Assembly (NCBI RefSeq): GCF_900106745.1
Contig: NZ_FNNV01000008.1
Span: 124,001-188,000 of the forward strand
DNA length: 64,000 bases
Direction: 5' to 3'
Source of the DNA: Paenibacillus sp. CF384
GTDB taxonomy: Bacteria > Bacillota > Bacilli > Paenibacillales > Paenibacillaceae
The notes below the pieces were generated by a model, which worked only from the letters and a program-made list of their open reading frames with translations, was not told where the DNA came from and searched no databases. Shown one piece after another: positions 17,082 to 26,143 of this stretch (within the stretch, counting starts at the first letter, position 1; each line of letters begins with the position of its first letter). Position numbers and translations under genes: made by a program.

Positions 17082-17945
17082 GTGACGGTAAACTATGCGA
17101 AATTTGCGGCCCGCTTTAACCGGGGACTGTTGTACCTAGTCATGATCGCGCTGGTCGGTTTTACGGCCATGCCGATCATTTACATGGTATCAACCGCCTT
17201 CAAGCCGCTGGACGAGCTATTTCTTTATCCGCCGAGATTTTTCGTGCAGAAGCCGACGATGCGCAGCTTCTATGATTTGCTGACTGCAACGGACAGCTCG
17301 ATCGTGCCCTTCTCTCGTTATATCTTCAACAGCGTATTCATTTCAATTTCCATCGTAGCGGCAAGCTTGTTCGTATGCAGCTTGGGCGCCTACGTGCTCT
17401 CCAAATTCAAGCCGCCGGGGGCGGGCTTCATCTTCGCCGTTATTCTGTCGGCACTGATGTTCTCGCCGCAGGTGACGCAGATCCCGACTTACTTGATCGT
17501 GTCGAAGCTGGGTTTAGTCAACACGTACTGGGCATTAATACTGCCGAAGGTCGCGGTTGCCTTCAATATCTTCCTGATGAAACAGTTCTTCGATCAGATT
17601 CCCGATGCCTTAATCGAAGCCGCGCATATCGACGGCGCTTCGGAATGGAAGATCTTCTGGCGCGTCATTATGGCGGTGAGCAAGCCAGCCTGGGCAACCT
17701 TGGTCATCTTCACCTTCATCGGCAACTGGAATGATTATTTCTCCGCGCTTGTCTTTACGACAAGTGAAGCGATGAAGACACTCCCGCTGGCCATCCAAAC
17801 GCTTGCCGGGGGACCTGGGGTTGTTGCGCGCTCGGGCGCACTTGCCGCAGGCACGTTCTTGATTACGCTTCCGCCTATCTTAATCTTCCTGCTGTTTCAG
17901 AAGCTTATCATGAACACGATGGTCCATTCCGGGATCAAATCTTAG
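17082..17945 (+). CDS. Carbohydrate ABC transporter permease, MalG type
   Basis: 287 aa from the GTG at 17082, chosen because the AAGGGGGCCAAAGGA stretch precedes it and the protein then starts like other MalG-type permeases. The frame is open much further upstream inside the previous gene, but that is shadow coding. Six helices are visible, with the EAA loop IEAAHIDGASEWKIFWRVIM. It is the partner of the MalF-type permease. Confidence 0.92.
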   Translation: MTVNYAKFAARFNRGLLYLVMIALVGFTAMPIIYMVSTAFKPLDELFLYPPRFFVQKPTMRSFYDLLTATDSSIVPFSRYIFNSVFISISIVAASLFVCSLGAYVLSKFKPPGAGFIFAVILSALMFSPQVTQIPTYLIVSKLGLVNTYWALILPKVAVAFNIFLMKQFFDQIPDALIEAAHIDGASEWKIFWRVIMAVSKPAWATLVIFTFIGNWNDYFSALVFTTSEAMKTLPLAIQTLAGGPGVVARSGALAAGTFLITLPPILIFLLFQKLIMNTMVHSGIKS

Positions 17946-17957
17946 GGGGCGGACACG

Positions 17958-19385
17958 ATGATCAAACGTATCTCAGCAAGCATAATCGGCTGTTGTCTGC
18001 TCGTTCTGCTTGGAGCTTTACCCGCCGCCAATGCATTACCGCAAATGTCGTATACGCTTGATCCGATGTATGGCTACAAAATTCCGATTCCGCTCACGTA
18101 CACGGTAGACAATGTCATTCTCGATGTCGGCACGCCTGGCTTAAATAAACCAAGCGACTTGTTTATCGACGAGAAGGGACAGTTGTATGTCGCGGATACG
18201 GATAACAATCGGATCGTGAAACTAAACAACGACGGGAAAGTGCTGGGTATCTATGGCAAGGAGCAGGGCGTCGAGCTCGACCAGCCTAGCGGCATATTCG
18301 TCGATACGCTTGGCGATATGTTCGTAGCGGACACGGGCAGCGGCAAGGTCATCCATTTGTCGCCGGAAGGGAAGCTCGTCGAAGAATTCGTGAAGCCGGA
18401 GTCTTCCTTGCTAAGCGAGGATTTGGAATTCGCCCCGGATAAAGTCATTATGGATCGGCGCGGTTATTTGTACGTGCTGAATAAGACCGACTACAGCGGC
18501 TTTATGATGATCGATGCCATGAACCGGTTTCGAGGCTATATCGGAGCCAACCGGGTTCCTTTCGATTGGAAGAAGCTCCTTATTCGCGTACTGGCAACGC
18601 CCGAGCAGAGGGAGCAGCTCAACAATGCGGTTCCGCAGCAGAATTCCAATCTGACCATTGACAGCAAGGGATTCATCTATGCGCCAACCGTGCTGAGCAG
18701 CGGCGATCAGCTGAAGAAGTTCAATGCCATGGGGGAGAACATCTACACCAAGAAGTTCTTCGGTGAATCGTCAATTGACAGCGGAACGCTGGAGCTTCCT
18801 TATTTCGCCGATCTGGCGATTGATCAGTATGGCATTATCAATGCGCTGGATGCCATGTCACGGAAGATCTATCAGTACGATCAAGAGGGAAATTTGCTGG
18901 CCGTATTCGGCGGTCAAGGCGATGCGAAGAGCAGGTTCGAGTATCCGTCGAGTATCGTTGTCGATCAAGCAGGCACCATCTACGTGCTTGACCGAGATCG
19001 GAACAACATTCAGATGTTCAAGCCGACGCGGTTTGCAGAGCTCGTCCATGAAGCCAGTCAGCTGCATTATAACGGCCGTTATCAAGAGGCATTAGTCCCT
19101 TGGAAGGAAGTTCTGAAGATCGATGAGAATTACCCGTTAGCCCATCGCGGCGTGGCCAAAGCGCTGATGAAGGAAGAGAAATGGAAAGAGGCCATGAAGG
19201 AATTCAAACTGGGCGAAGATCAGGATGGGTATTCGAAGGCCTTTGCCGAGTACAGGCATGACTTTATGCGCGAATATCTCGGTTGGATTCTCATCGCTGC
19301 CGTTCTCATCATTTACGTGATTTATCTCATCGTGAAATTCATGATTCGCATTACGAACACCGTCATTAGGAGGTATGGCTATTGA
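17958..19385 (+). CDS. Secreted/membrane NHL-repeat protein with TPR and C-terminal anchor
   Basis: 475 aa. A signal peptide (about 1-26, ending ANA) precedes NHL beta-propeller repeats (about 55-345; clear units carry LFIDEKGQLYVADTDNNRIV, IFVDTLGDMFVADTGSGKV and IVVDQAGTIYVLDRDRNNIQ). A TPR-like helical pair follows (about 353-420) and then a single membrane helix (about 435-458). The propeller is outside and only a short basic tail is inside. NHL propellers usually bind other proteins or polymers, so this may be a scaffold or lid for the transport complex. The stop overlaps the TTG start of the next gene, implying coupled translation. Confidence 0.82.
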   Translation: MIKRISASIIGCCLLVLLGALPAANALPQMSYTLDPMYGYKIPIPLTYTVDNVILDVGTPGLNKPSDLFIDEKGQLYVADTDNNRIVKLNNDGKVLGIYGKEQGVELDQPSGIFVDTLGDMFVADTGSGKVIHLSPEGKLVEEFVKPESSLLSEDLEFAPDKVIMDRRGYLYVLNKTDYSGFMMIDAMNRFRGYIGANRVPFDWKKLLIRVLATPEQREQLNNAVPQQNSNLTIDSKGFIYAPTVLSSGDQLKKFNAMGENIYTKKFFGESSIDSGTLELPYFADLAIDQYGIINALDAMSRKIYQYDQEGNLLAVFGGQGDAKSRFEYPSSIVVDQAGTIYVLDRDRNNIQMFKPTRFAELVHEASQLHYNGRYQEALVPWKEVLKIDENYPLAHRGVAKALMKEEKWKEAMKEFKLGEDQDGYSKAFAEYRHDFMREYLGWILIAAVLIIYVIYLIVKFMIRITNTVIRRYGY

Positions 19386-20026
19386 ATACAGCAGCTGTGA
19401 AACAGTCCGGTCTGCGTTCGCTGCGGCTCGGGGTAGCCATTCTCTTCCATCCGGTGGATGCCTTTGAAGAGCTGCAGAAGAAGAAACATCTCATGTCGGC
19501 AGTCGTGCTCATTCTGCTCACCTTATGTGTTCGAATCGTCACGATCTATATGACTAGCTTCCATATTACGTCCCTGCAGCCGGAATACGCCGATTTGAAC
19601 TTGGAAATCATCCGTTTCGTAGTGCCGCTGATATCGGGGGTTATCGCTTGTTATCTGATTACGGCTATTATGGACGGCGAGGCGTATTTCAGCCAAATCT
19701 TAACGGCGATGTCCTACGCCCTCATTCCGTATATCGTATTCGCGATTCCGCTCGCCGCGATTTCCTTGGTGTTATCAAGAGGCGAGCTGGGGCTGTACAA
19801 CAGCATCAATCTCATCATCTGGTTATGGGTCGCGCTGCTTATCTTTATCCAGCTGAAGGTGCTGAATGATTATTCCTTCAAGAAATCGGTAGGCGTCCTC
19901 CTGCTGTCCATATTTGCGTTTATCACCTTCTGGGGAACGGTTGGTCTCGTCTTCTCCCTGACGAATCATGTCCTGCAATTCGTACGTGAAGTCTCCATTG
20001 AAATCAGATACTTGTGGGAGAATTAA
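19382..20026 (+). CDS. Yip1-family polytopic membrane protein
   Basis: 214 aa from a TTG at 19382, overlapping the previous stop by four bases, with TAGGAGG upstream. About five hydrophobic helices follow a short cytoplasmic start (FHPVDAFEELQKKKHLMSA, the Yip1/YIP1-domain pattern of bacterial members). In eukaryotes Yip1 proteins act in vesicle traffic; the bacterial role is unknown. Its fixed place between the NHL protein and the DUF5696-like protein suggests that the three form one membrane assembly. Confidence 0.78.
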   Translation: MNTAAVKQSGLRSLRLGVAILFHPVDAFEELQKKKHLMSAVVLILLTLCVRIVTIYMTSFHITSLQPEYADLNLEIIRFVVPLISGVIACYLITAIMDGEAYFSQILTAMSYALIPYIVFAIPLAAISLVLSRGELGLYNSINLIIWLWVALLIFIQLKVLNDYSFKKSVGVLLLSIFAFITFWGTVGLVFSLTNHVLQFVREVSIEIRYLWEN

Positions 20027-20035
20027 GGGGGTACC

Positions 20036-22276
20036 ATGATTACGAGAATAGCGAATCGCAAAACCATCTATGCAGCAGTCGTTGCCGTCATTGTGGTGCT
20101 TCTGGTCATCATTGCCTTACCTTCGGTCAAGAGTGCCATTGCCCGCGCGCAGCTGGAAATGAAGCCGAAGAACGAAGTGGTGGAGGCTGCGGCCGATACG
20201 CCAACCAGTGATGCAGAGCAGCAGACGCCAACCGAATTCAAGAAAGTGGGGGAAACCGAGCGGCTTGAGCTGCTGTTCCGTTCTTCCGATTCGGCGATTG
20301 TGGTGAAGGATAAGAGCAATGGCTATACATGGCAATCGGCCGTTCCGATTCAGGACGCGGCAACGGAAGGCAATGATCTATGGACCGCTAGCAGCCAGTC
20401 TATCTTCCACATGACGTTTACGGATCCGAATTTGCCGGCGCTTGAAACGCAGGAGACGAACTCGGTGATCGAGCAGCCGAAGATCAAGACAACGGCGCTG
20501 GATAACGGAATATCCGTTCACTATGAATTGCCAAGATTACAGATCAGTTTCGATATGATTTTCGAATTGAAAGGGAATGCCCTGGAGGTCACCGTTCCCG
20601 GCCAATCGATCCAAGAAGCAGAGAATAATTGGCTGATGGCGATATCGCCTCTTCCGTTCTTCGGAGCGGCCTTGGATCATGATCAAGGCTATGCGATTTA
20701 CCCGGATGGTCCAGGAGCGCTGTCGACCTTTAAGTCGAACCATCCGAATTATTTAAATCCCTACAAGGCAAGCGTGTATGGTTCGGATACGATCTCATTC
20801 AATAACTATCAACGGCAGCAGAATGCGCTGTTGCCCATATTCGGCTTGAAGGTGAACGATAATGCTTTCCTCGGCATGATCACGAAAGGCGAGTACGATG
20901 CGAACATTCTGTATTCGCCGAGCGGTTACTTGATCAATATGAATCGCGTATCCTCGGAGCTTGTCTATAGGCGTGAGTATGAAGCGGTGAAGAAGGACGG
21001 GAATTTGACCAAGAAACCGGAGAAGCAGCTGCTGCGGGAAGATCATACCATTCGTTATGTGTTCTTTAGCGGCAAGGAAGCGGATTACAGCCATATGGCT
21101 TCCGCGTATCGGCAATATCTCATCGATGAGAAAGGGGTCGCTCCGCGCATCAAGAAGGGAGAAGCGATTCCGTTCGGACTTGATCTGCTGATGGGCATTA
21201 AGGAAGGCCAAATTCTGTTCGATCATTTCATTCCTACGACATCCTTCGAAGAAGCGCAGGACATCATGGAGGATCTGAACAAGCGGGGAGTAAGCAGCAT
21301 CTCCGCCAATCTGCTGGGCTGGACCAGAGAGGGCTACTTGGAGTACCCATCCGGCTATAAACCATCTTCGAAGATCGGCGGCACAAGCGGACTAAAGAAA
21401 TTAAGCGAGTATGCCAAGGCGAATAACGATCAGCTGTTTCTACAGGACAATTACATCATGGCCTGGAAAGGCGTCGACGGCTTCTCTACACGCAGCGATG
21501 TCGTTGTCGGAGCGAATCACTTTGCCGTCACGGATCGGTATAGCGAGCTCTTCTACTTGAATGCGGGCAAGCAAAATGAACGTTTTCAAGATAAGGTGCT
21601 TGATCCGCTAAGCAAACTGGCGATTACCGGCATTAATTTCGACGGTATCGGTTATACGGACTACTACGATTACAATAAGGCTTACCCGTTGAATCGAGAA
21701 GGAACGGCTTCGAAGTGGCTGGAGATGATGGGCAAATCGGTAGACCAGTTTGGCGCAGCTGCGTCAATCGGGGGCAACGGATATACCATTCCCCACTCGT
21801 CTCGTTTGTTCAGTATTCCAATGGAAGACAGCGGCTATTTCTTCACCGATGAAACGATTCCGTTCTACCAAATGGTCGTGCACGGGCTGATCCCATACTC
21901 GGGTGATGCGCAGAATTTATTTTACGATCCGCGGCTGCAGTTTCTGAAGATGGTGGAATACGGCTATATGCCTTACTACCAATTTACGAAGAAACATTCC
22001 GAGGATCTCAAAGACACGTATTACAGCGATTTGTTCAGCTCAGCTTATCACAACTGGGTCGATCAAGCGGTCGATCAATACAAAGAGATGAGCGAGAAGC
22101 TTCAGCCGGTATGGTCGCAGACGATGGTAGGGCATCGCAAGCTGGAGAAGGACGTCTATGAGGTCGTTTATGAGGATGGAAGTCGACTAATCGTCAATTA
22201 TTTGCCGCGCGAGGTCAAGATCGATGGTCACCTTGTGCCGGATAAAGACTTTATCGTCGTACCGAAGGGGGGATAA
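20036..22276 (+). CDS. Membrane-anchored DUF5696-like protein, possible glycoside hydrolase
   Basis: 746 aa. An N-terminal helix (about 12-33) anchors an extracellular protein. The middle (about 110-330) is beta-rich, with WLMAISPLPFFGAALD. The second half (about 375-660) has the rhythm of a TIM barrel: GLDLLMGIKEG, SSISANLLGWTREGYLEYP, LFLQDNYIMAW, GINFDGIGYTDYYDYN. It ends in a small beta domain. Acidic residues at strand ends (the Asp in INFDGIG and the Glu/Asp nearby) could be catalytic. I recall the name DUF5696 for such proteins, with no proven activity. The next permease begins two bases after its stop. Confidence 0.72.
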   Translation: MITRIANRKTIYAAVVAVIVVLLVIIALPSVKSAIARAQLEMKPKNEVVEAAADTPTSDAEQQTPTEFKKVGETERLELLFRSSDSAIVVKDKSNGYTWQSAVPIQDAATEGNDLWTASSQSIFHMTFTDPNLPALETQETNSVIEQPKIKTTALDNGISVHYELPRLQISFDMIFELKGNALEVTVPGQSIQEAENNWLMAISPLPFFGAALDHDQGYAIYPDGPGALSTFKSNHPNYLNPYKASVYGSDTISFNNYQRQQNALLPIFGLKVNDNAFLGMITKGEYDANILYSPSGYLINMNRVSSELVYRREYEAVKKDGNLTKKPEKQLLREDHTIRYVFFSGKEADYSHMASAYRQYLIDEKGVAPRIKKGEAIPFGLDLLMGIKEGQILFDHFIPTTSFEEAQDIMEDLNKRGVSSISANLLGWTREGYLEYPSGYKPSSKIGGTSGLKKLSEYAKANNDQLFLQDNYIMAWKGVDGFSTRSDVVVGANHFAVTDRYSELFYLNAGKQNERFQDKVLDPLSKLAITGINFDGIGYTDYYDYNKAYPLNREGTASKWLEMMGKSVDQFGAAASIGGNGYTIPHSSRLFSIPMEDSGYFFTDETIPFYQMVVHGLIPYSGDAQNLFYDPRLQFLKMVEYGYMPYYQFTKKHSEDLKDTYYSDLFSSAYHNWVDQAVDQYKEMSEKLQPVWSQTMVGHRKLEKDVYEVVYEDGSRLIVNYLPREVKIDGHLVPDKDFIVVPKGG

Positions 22277-22278
22277 GC

Positions 22279-23148
22279 ATGAGCGAGCGGAGGATGAGTT
22301 TAGAGAAGAAGAAGATGCTGGCTGGCTATGTTTATATCGCCCCATGGGCAATCGGCTTCGCCTTGTTTATGTGCTATCCCTTGGTGTATTCCCTGTGGCT
22401 TAGCTTTCATGAGGTCGTCGGCGTAGGAAATTTCGAGCTGGAGTCTGTGGGCTGGGACAATTTCAATCGCGCTTTCGTGCTCGATACGCAGTTTATTCCG
22501 CTGTTTATCTCGGTCATACAAGATGCGGTCATCAATACGCCGCTTGTACTCGTGTTTTCATTGTTTATCGCGATTCTACTCAACCATAACATTAAAGGCC
22601 GAGCATTCTTCCGAGCCGCATTCTTCCTGCCCGTATTGATCGGTTCCGGTCTGGCAATGCAGCAGCTGCTGTATGCCGGGGTAGGCAAGGATACGCTGGT
22701 CAACGGAATCGGCGTTCCGGATGAAGTGTTTCTCTATATGGGACCTACTTTCTCGCAGATCGTCTTCGATATGTTAAGCCGGCTCACCGTAATCTTCTGG
22801 AAGACAGGCGTGCAAATTCTGCTATTCTTAGCCGGACTTCAAGGCATATCCGTGTCCCTGTATGAATCGGCAAGATGCGATGGCGCGACCGAGTGGGAGA
22901 TGTTCTGGAAAATCACCCTGCCGCTCATGACGCCGATCATTCTGCTTAATTTGGTCTATACGTGCGTCGATTCCTTTACGGATATCAACAATAGGATGAT
23001 GGTTTATATCAAAGATACGGCCTTTACCGACATCCAGATGGGGTATGCTTCCGGAATGGGCTGGATCTACTTCCTGTTTATTTTCGTGCTGCTCATTCTC
23101 GTATTCGTTTCTACCAAGCGCTTTGTAGTGTACACAGGGGAAAAATAA
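22279..23148 (+). CDS. Second carbohydrate ABC permease, MalF type
   Basis: 289 aa with six helices (first at about 15-38) and the EAA loop YESARCDGATEWEMFWKITL. It starts two bases after the DUF5696-like gene, with GGGGGGATAAGC before the ATG. It forms a second channel with the next gene, so this locus encodes two complete permease pairs. Confidence 0.92.
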   Translation: MSERRMSLEKKKMLAGYVYIAPWAIGFALFMCYPLVYSLWLSFHEVVGVGNFELESVGWDNFNRAFVLDTQFIPLFISVIQDAVINTPLVLVFSLFIAILLNHNIKGRAFFRAAFFLPVLIGSGLAMQQLLYAGVGKDTLVNGIGVPDEVFLYMGPTFSQIVFDMLSRLTVIFWKTGVQILLFLAGLQGISVSLYESARCDGATEWEMFWKITLPLMTPIILLNLVYTCVDSFTDINNRMMVYIKDTAFTDIQMGYASGMGWIYFLFIFVLLILVFVSTKRFVVYTGEK

Positions 23149-23167
23149 TACAGGAGGTGATTGCAGC

Positions 23168-24157
23168 GTGAAGTCGATTCCCATTCCGAAATCCAAGCAG
23201 CGTGTTGCTGCTGTTACGCAAACAGAGGTGGGCAGCAAAGTAAAGGCGATCCGAAACCACAGCTTGGTAAGCCGAATCGGGAGCAAGAGCCGCTGGATCT
23301 CGCTCATCTATCGCACCTTCGTCTATGTCATTCTGATTGATTTGGCTTTCGTGTTCCTTTATCCATTCATCTATATGGTTACGACTGCGCTTAAACATCC
23401 GGTGGATCTGATGGATTTTACGATTAAGTGGATTCCGACAAGTCTGGCTTGGGAGAATTTCTATTACGGAATGAAGGGCCTGCAATTCATGACGCACTTC
23501 AATAACTCCGCTCTCATTGCCGTCTTGAGCGTGGTCGGCCAGGTGCTGTCCTGTTCCTTTGTTGCTTATGGCTTTGCCCGCATCAAGTTTCCCGGGCGCG
23601 AGCTTCTGTTCTTCCTATGCATGTTCACGATGATTATTCCGCCGCAAACGATCATTGTACCTCTGTTTATGCAGTACAAAACAATGGGCTGGCTCGATAG
23701 CGTCATGCCGCTCATTGTCCCGTCTTTCTTCGCAGGCGGGCTTCGCGGTGCGCTGTTCATCTTCATCTTCCGCCAGCTGTTCCGCGGGCTTCCTTGGGAG
23801 CTCGAGGATGCAGCCCGAGTGGATGGATGCGGCAGCTTCAAGGTGTATTGGAAGATTATATTGCCGCTTACGCCGCCCGCTATTGTAGTCACTATGCTGT
23901 TGTCGCTCGTATGGCATTGGAATGATTTCTTCGAACCGTCGATCTTCCTGACCTCGGAAGAGAAATTCACGCTGCCGATGATGCTGCCTCGTCTCTATCA
24001 ATCGCTGGATACGTTAACGGGCAGCAGCTTTGAAGTCTTCAGTTTACCTGTTGTAATGGCCGCTACTTTCATGGCTCTGCTGCCGATGCTGCTGGTTTAT
24101 TTCTTCCTTCAGCGCTATTTCATTCAAGGCGTGGAGCGTTCCGGTTTGGTAGAGTAA
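23168..24157 (+). CDS. Second carbohydrate ABC permease, MalG type
   Basis: 329 aa from a GTG at 23168 with GGAGGTGATTG upstream. A longer basic N-terminal tail (about 45 residues) precedes six helices; the EAA loop is LEDAARVDGCGSFKVYWKII. It is the partner of the permease at 22279. No ATPase gene is present in the operon. Confidence 0.92.
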   Translation: MKSIPIPKSKQRVAAVTQTEVGSKVKAIRNHSLVSRIGSKSRWISLIYRTFVYVILIDLAFVFLYPFIYMVTTALKHPVDLMDFTIKWIPTSLAWENFYYGMKGLQFMTHFNNSALIAVLSVVGQVLSCSFVAYGFARIKFPGRELLFFLCMFTMIIPPQTIIVPLFMQYKTMGWLDSVMPLIVPSFFAGGLRGALFIFIFRQLFRGLPWELEDAARVDGCGSFKVYWKIILPLTPPAIVVTMLLSLVWHWNDFFEPSIFLTSEEKFTLPMMLPRLYQSLDTLTGSSFEVFSLPVVMAATFMALLPMLLVYFFLQRYFIQGVERSGLVE

Positions 24158-24212
24158 GAGCTCGGTTCGCGTGTGGAACTTAGCAGTACATTCATTCTTG
24201 GGAGGTATGGAC

Positions 24213-25208
24213 ATGAATAAAGTACGCATTGGATTCATCGGAACAGGTGGCATTGCAGGGTGGCATGCCCGGCAGCTGCTGGAGCTTCCGGAGGCTGAGA
24301 TTAAGGCTGTCGCCGATACGAGCAGCAAGAATAGGGAAAACTTCATTGCGAAAAACACCTTGACCGACGTGCTGCAATTCTCGGATTATCGCGAGATGCT
24401 GGAGCAGGCGGACATCGATGCCGTTATTATTTGTTCCCCGCACACGCTGCATTTCGCTCAGGCGCAGGATGTACTGCGCAGCGGGCGGCATGTGTTGATC
24501 GAGAAGCCAATGACCTGCTCGTCCGAGGAAGCGGAGCAGTTAATGCGAGTTGCGGAGCAGTCAGGCAAAATCATGCAAGTTTCCTACCAACGCCACTTTC
24601 AACCGGAATTCTTATATATTCGTAATGCGATCGCGAGCGGAGAAATCGGTAAGCTCACTTCGATTACGGCATCGCTCTACCAGCAATGGAGACAAGGAAC
24701 GCCCGGTTCTTGGCGGGCTGATCCGGCCTTATCCGGCGGCGGCTTCCTGATGGATTCCGGCAGTCACATCATCGATGTGCTGCTGTGGACGACCGGCCTT
24801 ACGCCGATTGAAGTGAAGCCGCAGCTGCATATGCACGGCGCCGCCGTCGAGATCGACACGTTCACGTCGATCCGTTTCGCGGAAGGGGCCGTTGCCGGCT
24901 TGAACTTGGTCGGGTACTCGCCGTGCTGGCATGAAACCTTCGTATTCTGCGGGGAGCAAGGCGGCGTCTTCTACGATAATGGGAAGATCACGTTGCGCCG
25001 CCTCGGACAAGATGCGATCGTGCCGGAGCTTCCGGAGCAGACGACCAATCAGGATAAGAGCTTTATCGATGCGATTCTTGGCCGGCATGAGGTGCTTGTA
25101 CCGGGCGAGTTTGCCTTGAAGGTCGTGAAGCTGTCGGAGATGATCTATCAAGCTGCCGGCTACGAGCCGCATGCAGACGCAGAAGCGAAGGGGGAGCAAT
25201 CGGCATGA
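24213..25208 (+). CDS. Gfo/Idh/MocA-family oxidoreductase
   Basis: 331 aa from the ATG at 24213, seven bases after GGGAGG; the ATG at 24207 is too close to it. The N-terminal Rossmann fold starts RIGFIGTGGIAGWHAR, the family EKP motif is in LIEKPMTCS, and the C-terminal domain carries the usual SGGGFLMDSGSHIIDVLLW with the catalytic-position His. It would oxidise or reduce a sugar, inositol or uronate derivative in the cytoplasm using NAD(P). It overlaps the next gene by four bases (ATGA), showing tight coupling. Confidence 0.93.
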   Translation: MNKVRIGFIGTGGIAGWHARQLLELPEAEIKAVADTSSKNRENFIAKNTLTDVLQFSDYREMLEQADIDAVIICSPHTLHFAQAQDVLRSGRHVLIEKPMTCSSEEAEQLMRVAEQSGKIMQVSYQRHFQPEFLYIRNAIASGEIGKLTSITASLYQQWRQGTPGSWRADPALSGGGFLMDSGSHIIDVLLWTTGLTPIEVKPQLHMHGAAVEIDTFTSIRFAEGAVAGLNLVGYSPCWHETFVFCGEQGGVFYDNGKITLRRLGQDAIVPELPEQTTNQDKSFIDAILGRHEVLVPGEFALKVVKLSEMIYQAAGYEPHADAEAKGEQSA

Positions 25209-26074
25209 CGATCCAATTAGGAATGCGCATTCCGCCTAGAATTGGGGCGGAAGGAATCGCGAAGACGGCCGCGTGGGCTGCAAGCATTGGGCTTGATGTA
25301 CTGGATGTATCCAATCTGACTCCCGAAGTGAAGGCCGCTTGCGAGGATGCTCGGATAGGCATCGGATCGATTGATGCCCATCATACAGGACGGCTGCTGA
25401 GCCGCGATGAAGGCCGCCGCGAGGAAGCGCTGGAAGCGGCGAAGAAACAATTGAGCTCCATTGCTGCCCTAGGCGGAAGCGTGCTGTTCATGTGTCTGGT
25501 GCCTGAGGATCATACCCTCCCGCGCAAGGAAGGTTTCGCGATCTGGAAGGAAACATTTCCGGAGCTCGTACGCCATGCAGAGCAGACGGGAATCTATATT
25601 GCGATAGAAGGATGGCCCGGACCTGCGCCGCACTATCCAACGCTTGGCTGTACGCCGGAAATGTGGAGAGCGATGTTCGAGGCGATCCCTTCCAAGCATT
25701 TTGGACTGAATTACGATCCTTCTCATCTCGTGCGTTTAGGCATTGACTACCTTCGTGCGCTGGACGAATTCGGAGAACGCATTAATCACTGCCATGGCAA
25801 GGATACGGAAATCCTTCGCGAAGAGCAGTACGAGAGCGGCGTTATCACACCAACCTTCGGAACGAAATACGACTTCTCCGAGGGAGCCTGGCGATATACG
25901 ATTCCTGGTCATGGGGAAGTCGATTGGGGAAGAGTAGCTGTCCGTCTCGATCGGCTTGGTTATGCAGGAGCCGTAAGCATTGAGCTGGAGGATCACCGTT
26001 TCTGGGGCTCTATAGAGGCCGAGAGACTAGGGGTTATGAAGGCGACGGAGCATTTGGCTAAGTATTTTAAATAA
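25205..26074 (+). CDS. Sugar phosphate isomerase/epimerase (AP-endonuclease-2-like TIM barrel)
   Basis: 289 aa with a xylose-isomerase-like TIM barrel. Metal-site residues sit at the expected strand ends: the Glu in IAIEGWPGPAPHYP, Asp and His in NYDPSHLVRLG, the His in NHCHGKD, and Glu in GAVSIELEDH near the end. Family members act on sugars such as tagatose, hydroxypyruvate or inosose. Pairing with the Gfo/Idh/MocA gene suggests stepwise breakdown of an unusual sugar released from the imported oligosaccharide. Confidence 0.9.
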   Translation: MTIQLGMRIPPRIGAEGIAKTAAWAASIGLDVLDVSNLTPEVKAACEDARIGIGSIDAHHTGRLLSRDEGRREEALEAAKKQLSSIAALGGSVLFMCLVPEDHTLPRKEGFAIWKETFPELVRHAEQTGIYIAIEGWPGPAPHYPTLGCTPEMWRAMFEAIPSKHFGLNYDPSHLVRLGIDYLRALDEFGERINHCHGKDTEILREEQYESGVITPTFGTKYDFSEGAWRYTIPGHGEVDWGRVAVRLDRLGYAGAVSIELEDHRFWGSIEAERLGVMKATEHLAKYFK

Positions 26075-26080
26075 GAGAAG

Positions 26081-26118
26081 AGGCAAGCAGCGGGCTGTCC
26101 GTTTGCTTGCCTTTCTTT
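26081..26118 (+). terminator. Terminator after the isomerase gene
   Basis: AGGCAAGCA (26081-26089) and TGCTTGCCT (26104-26112) form a 9-bp stem followed by TTCTTTT. It divides the transport/metabolism run from the heparinase-like gene. Confidence 0.75.
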
Positions 26119-26143
26119 TGGCAGGGTGGAGGTTGAAGATGCT

